This document shows positions 43,564 to 52,752 of a stretch of 64,000 nucleotides of DNA, piece after piece. The position numbers and the translations under genes were made by a program. The notes below the pieces were generated by a model. It worked only from the letters and a program-made list of their open reading frames with translations. It did not search any database and was not told the DNA's origin. Location of the stretch: assembly GCF_021462265.1 (NCBI RefSeq), contig NZ_JAJONF010000020.1, positions 108,761-172,760 of the forward strand, read 5' to 3'. Numbering within the stretch: the first letter of the stretch is position 1; every line of letters begins with the position of its first letter. The stretch is from Streptomyces shenzhenensis. GTDB taxonomy: Bacteria > Actinomycetota > Actinomycetes > Streptomycetales > Streptomycetaceae.

Positions 43564-43816
43564 GGGCGGCTCTCCTCGTACGGATGGGGGCTCGCCCTCG
43601 ACGCTAGGCAGCGCGCTCGGCCGGCGGAAATGGCCGTTCACGATGCCTGCCATCGCCCGCGCACCGCGATTGGCCCGCGTCGGTGTGCGGCCGCGCCGGC
43701 CGGGGCCGCCATCGCCGTCGGGGATGGATGACGTCCCCCTTGTCGATGCCTCGATCCGTTGACCCTGCACCTACCGCCGACCAGGCTCGATGCCACCCCG
43801 AACCGAGGAGCGCACC
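43564..43816. promoter_or_regulatory. Divergent promoter region of the catabolic cluster
   Basis: The 250 bases between the two divergent operons must hold both promoters. The LysR protein encoded at 49691 is the natural candidate regulator and should bind here. I cannot pick a single T-N11-A site with confidence by eye. Confidence 0.55.
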
Positions 43817-44122
43817 GTGGTAGTCGAGCATGCCGAGCTGACCGTCGAGGAAGGCCGGGAAGCGGAATTCGAGGTGGTCTTCGGCAAGGCCCGCGAGGTG
43901 CTCGCCGAGGCGGACGGGTTCCGCTGGGCCGAGCTGCTGCGCTGCGCGGAGCGGCCGCGGACCTTCCTGCTGCTCGTCGGCTGGGAGTCGGTCCGGGCGC
44001 ACACGGTCGGCTTCCGCGAGTCGGAGCGGTTCGCGCGCTGGCGGGCCCTGGTCGGCCCGTTCTTCGCCGCCCCGCCGGCCGTGGAGCACTACCACGAGCT
44101 GGGCCCCCGCTTCACCGGCTGA
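43817..44122 (+). CDS. Antibiotic-biosynthesis-monooxygenase (ABM)-like small protein
   Basis: A 101-residue ferredoxin-like protein. VVVEHAELTVEEGREAEFE, AREVLAEADGFRWAEL, RTFLLLVGWESVRAH and ERFARWRALVGPFF follow the beta-alpha-beta order of ABM dimers. Members include cofactor-free monooxygenases and proteins of unknown role. GTG 43817 has GAGGAG six bases upstream; ATG 43790 in frame is less likely. It is the first gene of the rightward operon and lies 49 bases before the flavin monooxygenase. Confidence 0.85.
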   Translation: MVVEHAELTVEEGREAEFEVVFGKAREVLAEADGFRWAELLRCAERPRTFLLLVGWESVRAHTVGFRESERFARWRALVGPFFAAPPAVEHYHELGPRFTG

Positions 44123-44171
44123 CGGCCGCCGGCCCCCACATCTGTCTTTCTACTTCTCGCAAGGATCGCCC

Positions 44172-45296
44172 ATGCCCGTGAACAAGGTGCTCGTCGTCGG
44201 CGGCGGCATCACCGGAAGCGTGCTGTGTCTCGCCCTCGCCCAGCGCGGGGTCGAGGTGGAGCTCGTCGAGGTCTCGCCCCAGTGGTTCGGGGTGGGCCAT
44301 GGCATCACCGTCCAGGGCAACGCGCTCAAGGCGCTGCGCTCGGTCGGGGTACTGGAGCGGGTGCTGTCCCGGGCGGTGCCGTTCGACCTGATGCGGCTGC
44401 GCCGGGCGGACGGCGGTCTGATCACCGAGCTGGAGACCCCGCACACCGGCGGCGCGGACCTGCCGTCCACGGCCGGCGCACTCCGCTCCGACCTGCAGAA
44501 CGCGCTGTGCGACGCGGTGTACGCGCACGGCGTCGCCGTCCGTCTCGGCCTGAGCGTGCGGGGGCTGGAGCAGTCGGCCGGCCATGTGGACGTGACCTTC
44601 ACCGACGGCTCCACCGGCCGCTACGACCTGGTGGTCGGCGCGGACGGCATCAACTCGGCGATGCGCGCGCTCATCGGCATCACCACCAGGCCCCGCCCGG
44701 TGGGCATGTCGATCTTCCGGGTGGTGGCCCGGCGCCCCGCCGAGATGGACTGCGCCGAGGTGTACTACGGCGGTCCCCGCTACAAGGCCGGCTACAGCCC
44801 GATCTCCGACGACCAGTGCTACGCCTACCTCCTCGACGAGAACCTGGACGCCTCCCTGATCGGCCCGCGCGCCTCGCTGGACCTGCTGCGCGAGCGCGGC
44901 GCCGGATACGGCGGGACCTGGGGGAACATACTCGCCTCACTGCCGGGCGACACGGCCGTGGACTACCGCTGGATCGAGGCGGTCCTGGTCGACGAGGACT
45001 GGCACCGGGGCCGGGCCATGGTGATCGGCGACGCGGCGCACGCCTGCCCGCCGCTGATCGCGCAGGGTGCCGCGATGTGCGTGGAGGACGCGGTGCTGCT
45101 GGCCGAACTGGTCACCGCCGACGAACCGGTGGACAGCGCACTGGACCGGTTCATGGCCCGTCGGCTGCCGCGCGTCCGCATGGTGCTGGACAGCTCCCTC
45201 CAGCTCGCCGAGTGGGAGATGCACCCCGGCACCCCCGGCGCCGACCCGGCCCGGATCATGTCGCAGACCCTCGCTTTCCTGACGGCGGCCGCATGA
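44172..45296 (+). CDS. FAD-dependent aromatic monooxygenase (PHBH family)
   Basis: A 374-residue group A flavin monooxygenase. FAD motif VVGGGITGSVL near residue 8, the DG motif VVGADGINSAMR near 155 and the GD motif VIGDAAHACPPLIAQG near 285 are all present. Such enzymes use NAD(P)H and oxygen to hydroxylate aromatic acids or phenols, often with decarboxylation. ATG 44172 has AAGGA about six bases upstream. Its TGA overlaps the start of the amidohydrolase. It is the likely entry or ring-activating enzyme. Confidence 0.94.
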   Translation: MPVNKVLVVGGGITGSVLCLALAQRGVEVELVEVSPQWFGVGHGITVQGNALKALRSVGVLERVLSRAVPFDLMRLRRADGGLITELETPHTGGADLPSTAGALRSDLQNALCDAVYAHGVAVRLGLSVRGLEQSAGHVDVTFTDGSTGRYDLVVGADGINSAMRALIGITTRPRPVGMSIFRVVARRPAEMDCAEVYYGGPRYKAGYSPISDDQCYAYLLDENLDASLIGPRASLDLLRERGAGYGGTWGNILASLPGDTAVDYRWIEAVLVDEDWHRGRAMVIGDAAHACPPLIAQGAAMCVEDAVLLAELVTADEPVDSALDRFMARRLPRVRMVLDSSLQLAEWEMHPGTPGADPARIMSQTLAFLTAAA

Positions 45297-46297
45297 GCAC
45301 GCCCGTCGTCGACTTCCACGGCCATCTCGCCGTCCCCGGGGCCGACGCCCTGGTGGCGGGCACCGCGGGCCTCGCGGCCGAGTTGGCCGCCGAGCAGCGC
45401 GCCCACTCCCCCGGGTCGCTGGCCGCCAACCGGGCCCAGCTGCGGCGTCTGGCCCGGAAGCTGACGGACGTGGACACGCGGCTCGCCGACCTCGAGGCGA
45501 TGGGCGTCGACCGCCAGGTGGTCGGCCCGATGCCCATGCACCACTACTGGGCCGGCCCCGGCCTCGCCGTGCGGCTGGCCCGTACCGTCAACGAGGCGGT
45601 GGCCGCGCACTGCGCCGCCGCGCCGGACCGGCTGTACGGCCTCGGCACGGTGCCGCTCCAGCACCCGGACCTGGCGGTCGCCCTGCTGGATCAGGCGGTC
45701 ACCGAGCTGGGCCTGTACGGCGTCAGCGTCTCCACCACCGTCGAGGGCCGTGAGCTGGCCGACCCCGCGCACGACGACGTCTGGCTGAAGGCGGAGGAGC
45801 TGGGCGCCGTCGTCTTCGTCCACCCGTGGGGCTGCTCGCTCGGCGAACGGCTCGCCTCCCGCTATCTCGGCAACACGGTCGGCCAGCCCACCGAGACCAC
45901 GGTCGCGCTCTCGCACCTGATCTTCACCGGGGTCCTGGACCGTTTCCCGCGCCTGAAGCTGGTGGCCGCGCACGGCGGCGGCTATCTGCCGACGTACGCC
46001 GGCCGCTCCGACCACGCCTGGCAGGTACGGCCGGACGCGCGCGGCTGCGCGGAGGCGCCCAGTTCCTATCTGCGGCGGATGTGGTTCGACGCTCTCGTCT
46101 ACACCCCGCGTGCGCTGCGCCATCTGGTCGAGGAGGTGGGCGCGGACCGGGTGGTGCTCGGCACCGACCACCCCTTCGACATGGGCGTGACCGACCCGGT
46201 GGCCCGGCTGGACGCGGCCGGCCTCGACCCGGCCGCACGGGACGCGATCGCCGGCGGCAACGCCCTCGGTCTGCTGCTGAAAGGACACAGCCGATGA
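45293..46297 (+). CDS. ACMSD-like amidohydrolase-family decarboxylase
   Basis: A 334-residue metal-dependent barrel protein. The HxH motif is VDFHGHL near residue 8, further ligands FVHPWG near 180, VAAHGGGYLP near 228 and the Asp of LGTDHPFDMG near 290. These match the ACMSD / gamma-resorcylate decarboxylase branch of the amidohydrolases, which decarboxylate aromatic or muconate semialdehyde acids using zinc or manganese. Overlaps of four bases with both neighbours (ATGA each) show tight coupling with the monooxygenase and cyclase. Confidence 0.91.
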   Translation: MSTPVVDFHGHLAVPGADALVAGTAGLAAELAAEQRAHSPGSLAANRAQLRRLARKLTDVDTRLADLEAMGVDRQVVGPMPMHHYWAGPGLAVRLARTVNEAVAAHCAAAPDRLYGLGTVPLQHPDLAVALLDQAVTELGLYGVSVSTTVEGRELADPAHDDVWLKAEELGAVVFVHPWGCSLGERLASRYLGNTVGQPTETTVALSHLIFTGVLDRFPRLKLVAAHGGGYLPTYAGRSDHAWQVRPDARGCAEAPSSYLRRMWFDALVYTPRALRHLVEEVGADRVVLGTDHPFDMGVTDPVARLDAAGLDPAARDAIAGGNALGLLLKGHSR

Positions 46298-47130
46298 CCC
46301 TGGGGCCCGTCGAGGAAGAGCTGGCCAAGGCCCGCGCCGCGTACCGCGACCGGGGCCGCTGGGGCGAGGAGGACGTGCTGGGCACGCTCAATTTCGCCGA
46401 CGACGCGATCCGCGCGCACGCCGCGAGTCTGGTCCGGCGCGGCCGCGCCGTCTCGCTGGCCCAGGGGTTCGGCGGGTCCGGCCCCCGAGCCGCCACCCGG
46501 TGGCACGGACTGGGCCGCGGACACGACACCGAGCAGACCTGGCACGGTGGTTCGCGCCCCGGCGGCGACGACGGTGCCCGCGTGACCGGCATCGAGCACC
46601 TGCGCAGCGCCTGCACCGGCCGCGGGGTCCTGCTCGACGTCGGCCGGGCGGTCGGCGACCCGCGCGGTGAACTCCCCGACGGCTTCCCGATCCTGGAGGA
46701 GCACCTGCGCGACACCGTCGAGGCGCAGGGTGCCACCTCCAGTGTGCGCCGGGGTGACATCGTCCTCGTCCGCACCGGACAGCTCGGCCGGGTACGACGG
46801 CTCGGCGCGTGGGACGGTTACGAGACCGGTCACGCGCCCGGCCTGTCCTTCACCACCCTCGGCTGGCTGCACCGCACCGAGGTCGCGGCCGTCGCCACCG
46901 ACACCTGGGACCTGGAGGTGCGGCCGAGCGAGTTCGCCGAGCCCGCGGTGTCGCCGCTGCACCAGGTCGCCGTCCCCCACCTCGGCCTGCCGCTGGGCGA
47001 GCTGTGGGACCTGGAAGCCCTCGCGGAGGACTGCGCGGCCGATGGTGTCTATGAGTTCCTGCTGGTCGCGGCGCCCTTGCCGGTGCCCGGCGCGACCGGT
47101 TTCCCTGTCAGCCCCATCGCAGTCAAGTGA
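46294..47130 (+). CDS. Cyclase-family (kynurenine-formamidase-like) protein lacking the metal motif
   Basis: A 278-residue member of the cyclase family (PF04199 type). The C-terminal half is typical: GRGVLLDVGRAVG near 112, RRGDIVLVRTGQL near 151, ATDTWDLEVRP near 198 and DCAADGVYEFLLVAAPLP near 250. Where related proteins have a (G/C)TQWDxLxH metal site, this one reads ATRWHGLGRG near 67: the Asp and His are replaced. About 40 residues usually found just before that site are absent, giving a short protein. It may be inactive or use another chemistry. ATG 46294 overlaps the previous stop. Confidence 0.82.
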   Translation: MTLGPVEEELAKARAAYRDRGRWGEEDVLGTLNFADDAIRAHAASLVRRGRAVSLAQGFGGSGPRAATRWHGLGRGHDTEQTWHGGSRPGGDDGARVTGIEHLRSACTGRGVLLDVGRAVGDPRGELPDGFPILEEHLRDTVEAQGATSSVRRGDIVLVRTGQLGRVRRLGAWDGYETGHAPGLSFTTLGWLHRTEVAAVATDTWDLEVRPSEFAEPAVSPLHQVAVPHLGLPLGELWDLEALAEDCAADGVYEFLLVAAPLPVPGATGFPVSPIAVK

Positions 47131-48545
47131 GCCGCCCCATGCCCGCAGTCAACCGGGGGACGACCCCCGAATCCCCGGACCAGAACCGGTTCTCCGGCAC
47201 CCTCCACCTCCCGGATGAGGAGGACTTCGAGGAGGCCGTGTACGGCAGGGTCTTCAACGCCCGCCGCCCGGCCGACCGCACGCCCGCCGCCGTCCTGAAT
47301 GCGGTCACCGAACAGGATGTCGTCGAGGGCGTACGGCTCGCCCTGGAGCGCGGCTGGCAGGTCGCCGTCCGCTCCGGCGGGCACAGCTGGGCCGCCTGGT
47401 CGGTGCGCCGGGACGCGCTGCTGATCGACCTCGGCGGCTTCCGTGAGATGGCGTACGACCCGGGTACGGGGATCGTGACGGCCACCCCCAGCGTCAAGGG
47501 CGGCGACGAACTCAACCCGTACCTGGGCGAGTTCGGACGCTTCTTCAACGGCGGGCACTGTCCCTCGGTGGGCATCGGCGGTTTTCTGCTCCAGGGCGGG
47601 CAGGGCTGGAACGCGCGCGGCTGGGGCTGGGCGGCCGAGAACATCGTGGCGATCGACGTCGTCACGGCCGACGGTGAGTTGGTCCGCGCCGACGAGACCC
47701 ACAACAGCGACCTCTTCTGGGCGGCGCGCGGGGCGGGCCCCGGCTTCTTCGGCGTCGTCACCCGTTTCCACCTGCGCACCCGTCCCCTCCCCCGGCATCT
47801 CGCGCACACCGTGCACGCCTACCCGCTCGACCTCTTCGACGAGGTCATGACCTGGCTGCACGGCATCCACCACACGGTCTGCGACCTGATCGAGATCGTC
47901 GCTCTCACCCAGACCCCGCCCGACCTCGACGGACCGGTGCTGCTGGTCACCGGCGTCTCGATGACGGACACCCCCGAGGAGGCGGCCGAGGCGCTCGCGC
48001 CGCTGCACGCCAACCCCTACGCCGACCGTGCCCTGTTCCGCGTCGAGGCCCGGCCCACCACCATCGCCGAACAGTTGACGGGCCAGCGCACCGCCAACCC
48101 CGAAGGCCACCGGTACTTCGTGGACAACGCGTGGCTGACCGGCAGCGCCGCAGAGGTCGTCCCGGCGATCCGCAAGGCGTTCACCGAGCACCCGACCCGG
48201 CGGACCTTCACCATCTGGTTCTCCATGGCACCGCTGCGCCGGCTCCCCGACATGGCGTTCTCGTTGCAGTCGGAGATCTACTGCGCCGCTTATGTCGTGT
48301 CCGACGACGCCGGACGGGACGCGGAGCTGCGCGGCTGGCTGGACGAGGCGATGGCGGCGATGCAGCCGGTGACCGCGGGCCAGTACCTCGGCGACTCCGA
48401 CTTCACCGTACGGCAGCTGAGGTTCATGGGCGACGAGCAGTGGCGGCGGCTGAACGAGATCCGGGCCGCCCGTGACCCCAAGGGCGTGTTCGCCGGCCAT
48501 CTGAGCGCCGGGACCGTCACCAACACCAACCACTGGGAGCGGTGA
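47127..48545 (+). CDS. BBE-like FAD-dependent oxidase
   Basis: A 472-residue flavoprotein of the berberine-bridge-enzyme / vanillyl-alcohol-oxidase superfamily. The FAD domain has VRSGGHSWAAWS near residue 82, whose His is the usual 8-alpha link, and GHCPSVGIGGFLLQGGQ near 144, whose Cys matches the second covalent link, so bicovalent FAD is predicted. The C terminus NTNHWER is also family-like. These enzymes oxidise phenols, alcohols or amines with oxygen. GTG 47127 overlaps the previous stop (GTGA); ATG 47139 is an alternative. Confidence 0.92.
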   Translation: MSRPMPAVNRGTTPESPDQNRFSGTLHLPDEEDFEEAVYGRVFNARRPADRTPAAVLNAVTEQDVVEGVRLALERGWQVAVRSGGHSWAAWSVRRDALLIDLGGFREMAYDPGTGIVTATPSVKGGDELNPYLGEFGRFFNGGHCPSVGIGGFLLQGGQGWNARGWGWAAENIVAIDVVTADGELVRADETHNSDLFWAARGAGPGFFGVVTRFHLRTRPLPRHLAHTVHAYPLDLFDEVMTWLHGIHHTVCDLIEIVALTQTPPDLDGPVLLVTGVSMTDTPEEAAEALAPLHANPYADRALFRVEARPTTIAEQLTGQRTANPEGHRYFVDNAWLTGSAAEVVPAIRKAFTEHPTRRTFTIWFSMAPLRRLPDMAFSLQSEIYCAAYVVSDDAGRDAELRGWLDEAMAAMQPVTAGQYLGDSDFTVRQLRFMGDEQWRRLNEIRAARDPKGVFAGHLSAGTVTNTNHWER

Positions 48546-48551
48546 GCGGCG

Positions 48552-49508
48552 ATGCGTTTCGCGACGTACGAGCACGGGGGCGAGGAGCGCGCCGGGGTGG
48601 TGCGGGACGGGCTGATCCACCCGCTGCCCGACGGGGTGAGCGTGCTGGCGCTGGTCGAGGCGGGCGTGCTGCACGCGGCGGGTGCCGAGGCCCTGGACGC
48701 CCCCGGCGAGCTGACGGTGGAAGAGGTGCGGTTGCTGCCGCCGTTGAAGCCCCCCTCCATCCGGGACTTCGTCGGGTTCGAGGCGCACATCGAGGGCGTG
48801 TCTAAGTCGCTGGACGGCCTGGAACACGTCCCGGAGGAGTGGTACCGGGCCCCCAACTTCTACTTCACCAACCCGCACGCGGCCTATGGTGCCCACGACG
48901 ACGTGCCGGTGCCGGCGGGCTGCTCGGTGCTGGACTTCGAGCTGGAGGTCGGCGCGGTCATCGGCCGCGGCGGCCGGGACCTCACCCCCGACCAGGCGCG
49001 GGACCACGTCATCGGCTACCTGGTCTTCAACGACTGGTCGGCCCGTGATCTGCAGAGGCCGGAGAAGAACCTCGGCCTCGGCTTCTCCAAGGGCAAGGAC
49101 TTCGCCAACACACTCGGCCCCTGGCTGGTCACGGCGGACGAGGTCGAGGACCGGCGGGATGCGGACGGGTTCCTGGACCTGGAGATGACGGTCACCCTGA
49201 ACGGCGAGCTGATCGGCCGCGACACCCTCGCCAACGTCTCCTGGACCTTCGAGGAGATGATCGCCTACGCCAGCCGGGACGCCTGGGTGCGCCCCGGCGA
49301 CATCCTGGGCTCGGGCACCTGCGGCTGGGGTGCGCTGGCGGAGTTCTGGGGCCGGCTCGGGGAGCGCACCCCGCCCCCGCTGCGGCCCGGCGACGAGGTG
49401 ACGCTGACCGTCGAGCGCCTGGGCACGGTGTCCAACCGGATCGTGCCCGGACGGGCGGACGCGTACCTGCCGCGGGCCCGCAAGCGGGGCCGCACGCCGC
49501 GCCCATAG
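48552..49508 (+). CDS. Fumarylacetoacetate hydrolase-family protein (second copy)
   Basis: A 318-residue FAH protein. The N-terminal domain (1-65) leads to SIRDFVGFEAHIEG near 75 and the metal ligands in DFELEVGAVIG near 125 and FNDWSARDLQRPE near 158; KGKDFANTLGPWL and SGTCGWGALAEF follow. It is only distantly similar to the FAH gene at 42598 and probably handles a different ring-cleavage product or isomer. It begins six bases after the flavin oxidase stop, last enzyme before the LysR gene. Confidence 0.93.
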   Translation: MRFATYEHGGEERAGVVRDGLIHPLPDGVSVLALVEAGVLHAAGAEALDAPGELTVEEVRLLPPLKPPSIRDFVGFEAHIEGVSKSLDGLEHVPEEWYRAPNFYFTNPHAAYGAHDDVPVPAGCSVLDFELEVGAVIGRGGRDLTPDQARDHVIGYLVFNDWSARDLQRPEKNLGLGFSKGKDFANTLGPWLVTADEVEDRRDADGFLDLEMTVTLNGELIGRDTLANVSWTFEEMIAYASRDAWVRPGDILGSGTCGWGALAEFWGRLGERTPPPLRPGDEVTLTVERLGTVSNRIVPGRADAYLPRARKRGRTPRP

Positions 49509-49690
49509 CCTCCCGGGCTGTGGGGGGCCTGTGCTGCGCAGACCCCCCACCTGCGGGTATCCGGTGCCGGGATGCCTGGCATCACATCTTCCTGACAGTG
49601 GCCCGGACCCCCTTCCTCGACGGCCGCCCGCTGGTTAACCTCGCGTTTCACCGAAGCTTCAAGGACGTGGCCGGCCGGAAGGGGACACAC

Positions 49691-50674
49691 GTGGGTCTCG
49701 GAGCGATCGATCTCAATCTTCTGGTGGCACTGGAAGCGCTCCTGGAGGAGAAGAACGTCACCCACGCGGGGGTGCGGCTGTCGACGAGCCAGTCCGCGAT
49801 GAGCGGCTCGCTGGCCCGGCTGCGCCGGCACTTCAACGACGAGCTGCTGATCCGGGTGGGCCGCGAGTACGAGCTGACGCCGCTCGCGGAGCGGCTGCTG
49901 CCGGTCGTCCAGGGCTCGCTGCAGAAGGCCGAGGAGGCGCTGTCGCTGACCCGGTACTTCGACCCGGAGCGCAGCCGCCAGCGGTTCTCCGTGGTCATGT
50001 CGGACTACGTGATGACGGTGCTCGTGGAGCCGCTGCTGCGGGCCATCGCGGCCGAGGCGCCGGGCGTGCGGATCGATTTCCATCCGATCGTGGACGGGCA
50101 GCTGGAGACGGAGACGCATCTGCGCTGTCACGACCTGATGATCGTGCCGCTCGGCTACCAGCTCCCCGGCGTGAGCGAGGCCGTGATGCACGACCGGTTC
50201 GTGTGCATCGTCGACCCGGGCAACCCGCGCCTGGTGGACGGCCGGCTCACCCTGCGCGACCTTGCGGAGATGCCGCACGCGGCCTGCGCCATCGGCAAGA
50301 GCCACACCCCCGCCGAGCGCCAGCTGGAGACCCTCGGGATCATCCCGAAGGTGCAGGTCAGCACGCCAGGTTTCAGTGTGCTGCCGTTCCTGGTGAGCGG
50401 TACGGACCTGGTGGCCATGGTCCCGGAGCGGCTGGCCCGCCGCTACGAGGGGTTCGCGCGCTGTGCGGTCGTACCGGCGCCGTTCCCCGACGTACCGCTG
50501 GTGGAGGCCATGTACTGGCATCACAACCGGCATGCCGACCCGGCGCACCGGTGGCTGCGGGACACGGTCCGCAGGGTCGGGGCGGCGCTCGGCGAGAAGG
50601 CGCCGCCGGAGATCGCCGAGGCGGATGCCAGCCATCCGGACAGCGCGTTTCCGGAGCTGTCCGCGGCTTCCTAG
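49691..50674 (+). CDS. LysR-family transcriptional regulator (NodD-like branch)
   Basis: A 327-residue LysR protein. The winged helix is DLNLLVALEALLEE, NVTHAGVRLSTSQSAMSGSL and FNDELLIRVGREYELT (residues 4-62), the NodD/LinR-like form. The ligand-binding domain follows with RQRFSVVMSDYVMTV near 90. GTG 49691 is chosen because it begins the normal GLGAIDLNLL and AAGGGGAC precedes it; in-frame codons run further upstream without a site. It is codirectional with the catabolic genes and is the probable inducer-dependent activator of both divergent operons. Confidence 0.93.
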   Translation: MGLGAIDLNLLVALEALLEEKNVTHAGVRLSTSQSAMSGSLARLRRHFNDELLIRVGREYELTPLAERLLPVVQGSLQKAEEALSLTRYFDPERSRQRFSVVMSDYVMTVLVEPLLRAIAAEAPGVRIDFHPIVDGQLETETHLRCHDLMIVPLGYQLPGVSEAVMHDRFVCIVDPGNPRLVDGRLTLRDLAEMPHAACAIGKSHTPAERQLETLGIIPKVQVSTPGFSVLPFLVSGTDLVAMVPERLARRYEGFARCAVVPAPFPDVPLVEAMYWHHNRHADPAHRWLRDTVRRVGAALGEKAPPEIAEADASHPDSAFPELSAAS

Positions 50675-50716
50675 CGTGGACGGGAGGACCTCTCCCGTAC
50701 CCCCTTGGAGGAAGCC

Positions 50717-51487
50717 GTGAGCCGCACACGCCTGGCGGGCCGTACCGTCGTCGTCACCGGAGCCGCGCAGGGCCAGGGAGCCGCGGAGGCGGCCGCGGCC
50801 GCCCGGGAGGGGGCCACGGTGGTCGCGACCGACGTGCTGGACGAGGCCGGGGAGAAGCTCGCCGCGTCCCTGCGCGCCGACGGCCTGGACGTCCGGTACG
50901 TCCGCCTGGACGTGACCTCGCCCGCCGACTGGGCGTTGCTGGCCGCCTCCCTGGACGTCGTGCACGGCCTGGTGAACAACGCGGGCATCCCGATGCGCGC
51001 CCGGCTCGGTCAGGTGGAACTCGACGACTGGAACCGGGCGTTCGCCGTGAACACCACCGGCGCCCTGCTCGGCATCCAGGCTCTCGCCCCGCTGATGCCG
51101 GCCGGCTCCTCGATCGTGAACGTCGGTTCGGTCGCCGGGCTCACCGCGCATCACGCGGTGGCGTACACGGCCAGCAAGTGGGCGCTGCGGGGCCTGTCCA
51201 GGGTGGCGGCCCTGGAGCTGGCTCCGCGCGGTATCCGGACGAACATCGTCCACCCCGGCTACATCGAGACGCCGCTGATGGCCACGGCCAACCCGGTGTT
51301 CGTCGCCGCCCATCTCGCCATGACCCCCCAGGGCCGCCCGGGCACGGTCGACGAGGTGGCGCCGCTGGTCGTGTATCTCCTCTCCGACGAGGCCTCGTAC
51401 GTCAACGGCGCGGAGATCACCGTCGACGGCGGCTACGCGGCGCACGGCCCGGTCAAGGCGATCACCAACGCCCTCGACCAGGACTGA
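50717..51487 (+). CDS. Short-chain dehydrogenase/reductase after LysR gene
   Basis: A 256-residue SDR. Motifs: TGAAQGQG near residue 14 (Gln in place of the usual second Ile), NNAG near 88, the serine in NVGSVAG near 136 and YTASKWA near 150. Asp in TDVLDEAG suggests NAD(H). GTG 50717 has GGAGGA five bases upstream. It is the last gene of the rightward set and ends three bases from the stop of the convergent membrane protein, so the transcripts must meet there. Confidence 0.92.
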   Translation: MSRTRLAGRTVVVTGAAQGQGAAEAAAAAREGATVVATDVLDEAGEKLAASLRADGLDVRYVRLDVTSPADWALLAASLDVVHGLVNNAGIPMRARLGQVELDDWNRAFAVNTTGALLGIQALAPLMPAGSSIVNVGSVAGLTAHHAVAYTASKWALRGLSRVAALELAPRGIRTNIVHPGYIETPLMATANPVFVAAHLAMTPQGRPGTVDEVAPLVVYLLSDEASYVNGAEITVDGGYAAHGPVKAITNALDQD

Positions 51488-51490
51488 GCG

Positions 51491-52429
51491 TCAGGCCTTG
51501 AGCTGCTCCAGCGTGGACTTGGTGTCGGTCTTCAGCCAGCCGGTCACGTCGTCGAGGCTGGGCGGGTCGGTGTCGCTGTCGTAGGAGGAGAAGTACGCGC
51601 TGTAGTACATGGTGAACGTCATCCACCCGTCCCGCACCGCGAGGGTGGCGTACCGCGAGCCGCTGGTGGTGGAGCCGTTGCTGGTGTCCTGGGTGACCAG
51701 GTAGGCCTCGTCGCCGATGCCCCGCACGGGTGTCACGTCGTAATCGGTGTGGCTGTCGCCGTAGTTCTTCCAGGTGGCCGTGAACTCCGGTGCCGGGTCG
51801 GTTCTCCTGTGCAGGTCGAGCTGGAGGGAGAGGTAGGCGTCGCCGTAGCCGGAGCCGGTCTTCTTGAGGCTGAGGCTGCAGTAACTCTCGTCCAGCACGG
51901 GGTCCTTCATCGCGTTCTTCGTCGGGGCCGAGTCGTCCACGGGGTACTCGTCCTTGAACGACGAGTAGTCCGAGCCGGCGCAGAGGTTCGCGGGCGCCCG
52001 GTAGCCGCGCAGGTCGGCGCCGGTCCCGAAGCCCCCGGTCAGGAAGAGCCCGGCCGCCCAGCCCGCGGAGGCGACCACCGCGCCCACGACGGCCCACAGC
52101 ACGGCTCTCCCGGCCGTGCGCGGACCCGTGGCCGGTGGCGCGGCCGGCGGCGGGTAGCCGTGACCGGGCGGCACCGCATAGGGGTTGGCCTGCTCGGGTG
52201 GGGCGGGCTGGGGGTAGGGGTGCTGCGGGAGTGGCGACTGCGGGTTCGGATACGGGTAGGCGGTCGGCTGCGGCGGGACCGCGGGCGGCGGCGCCTGCGC
52301 GGACGAGGGCTGCGCCTGCGCGGACGAGGGCTGCGCGGGCGTGGGCGGCTGCTGGGCGGCGAGGGTGTCCTGCGGGTCGGGCCCGGGTTGCCGCGGAGCG
52401 GAAGGGGGCTGCTGCGGTGGGGTGGACAT
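51491..52429 (-). CDS. Proline-rich single-pass membrane protein with external domain
   Basis: About 312 residues. A cytoplasmic N-terminal part (1-105) is rich in Pro, Gln, Ala and Tyr (short repeats such as QPSSAQA and YPYPNPQ); one membrane helix (about 110-132, LWAVVGAVVASAGWAAGLFL) follows; the external C-terminal domain (about 140-312) has two cysteines (NLCAGSD and SYCSLSL) and segments WKNYGDSHTDYD and YLVTQDTSN. This layout is common in Streptomyces membrane proteins of unknown function. ATG 52429 is preferred, ATG 52447 possible; neither has a strong site. Confidence 0.85.
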   Translation of the reverse strand: MSTPPQQPPSAPRQPGPDPQDTLAAQQPPTPAQPSSAQAQPSSAQAPPPAVPPQPTAYPYPNPQSPLPQHPYPQPAPPEQANPYAVPPGHGYPPPAAPPATGPRTAGRAVLWAVVGAVVASAGWAAGLFLTGGFGTGADLRGYRAPANLCAGSDYSSFKDEYPVDDSAPTKNAMKDPVLDESYCSLSLKKTGSGYGDAYLSLQLDLHRRTDPAPEFTATWKNYGDSHTDYDVTPVRGIGDEAYLVTQDTSNGSTTSGSRYATLAVRDGWMTFTMYYSAYFSSYDSDTDPPSLDDVTGWLKTDTKSTLEQLKA

Positions 52430-52705
52430 GTCGTGAAGATAAGGCATAACCAGACATCAAGTCCCCACCCCTGCACGACCGTTGTGGTTCGCGAACGAGC
52501 ACCGGGGGTTCACCTGCCCCAGCATCGGCTTTGGGTGGCGGCTGCCGGGGGCACCTCGAGCGGTGCGTATTGCCGCTCGCCATCGAGTCGCCGAACGCCT
52601 CGTCGGGGGCCCTGGAGTTCATGGGCAGACTCGCACCGGCCGGCCTGAGGGCACGTTTCCCACCGCTCCGGAAGTCGCCGGCGAAGCCGTCCGCGGCCGG
52701 TGCGC

Positions 52706-52741
52706 GCGTGAAGGCCGGTGCGCACGCCCCGGCCTTCACGC
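52706..52741. terminator. Strong 13-bp hairpin downstream of the MFS gene
   Basis: GCGTGAAGGCCGG (52706-52718) and its exact complement (52729-52741) flank a ten-base loop. It begins 12 bases after the MFS stop codon in the leftward direction, the right position for a factor-independent terminator of the P450-SDR-VOC-MFS unit. No T-run is present, as is usual in this genus. Confidence 0.75.
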
Positions 52742-52752
52742 CGTGCCGCGGA

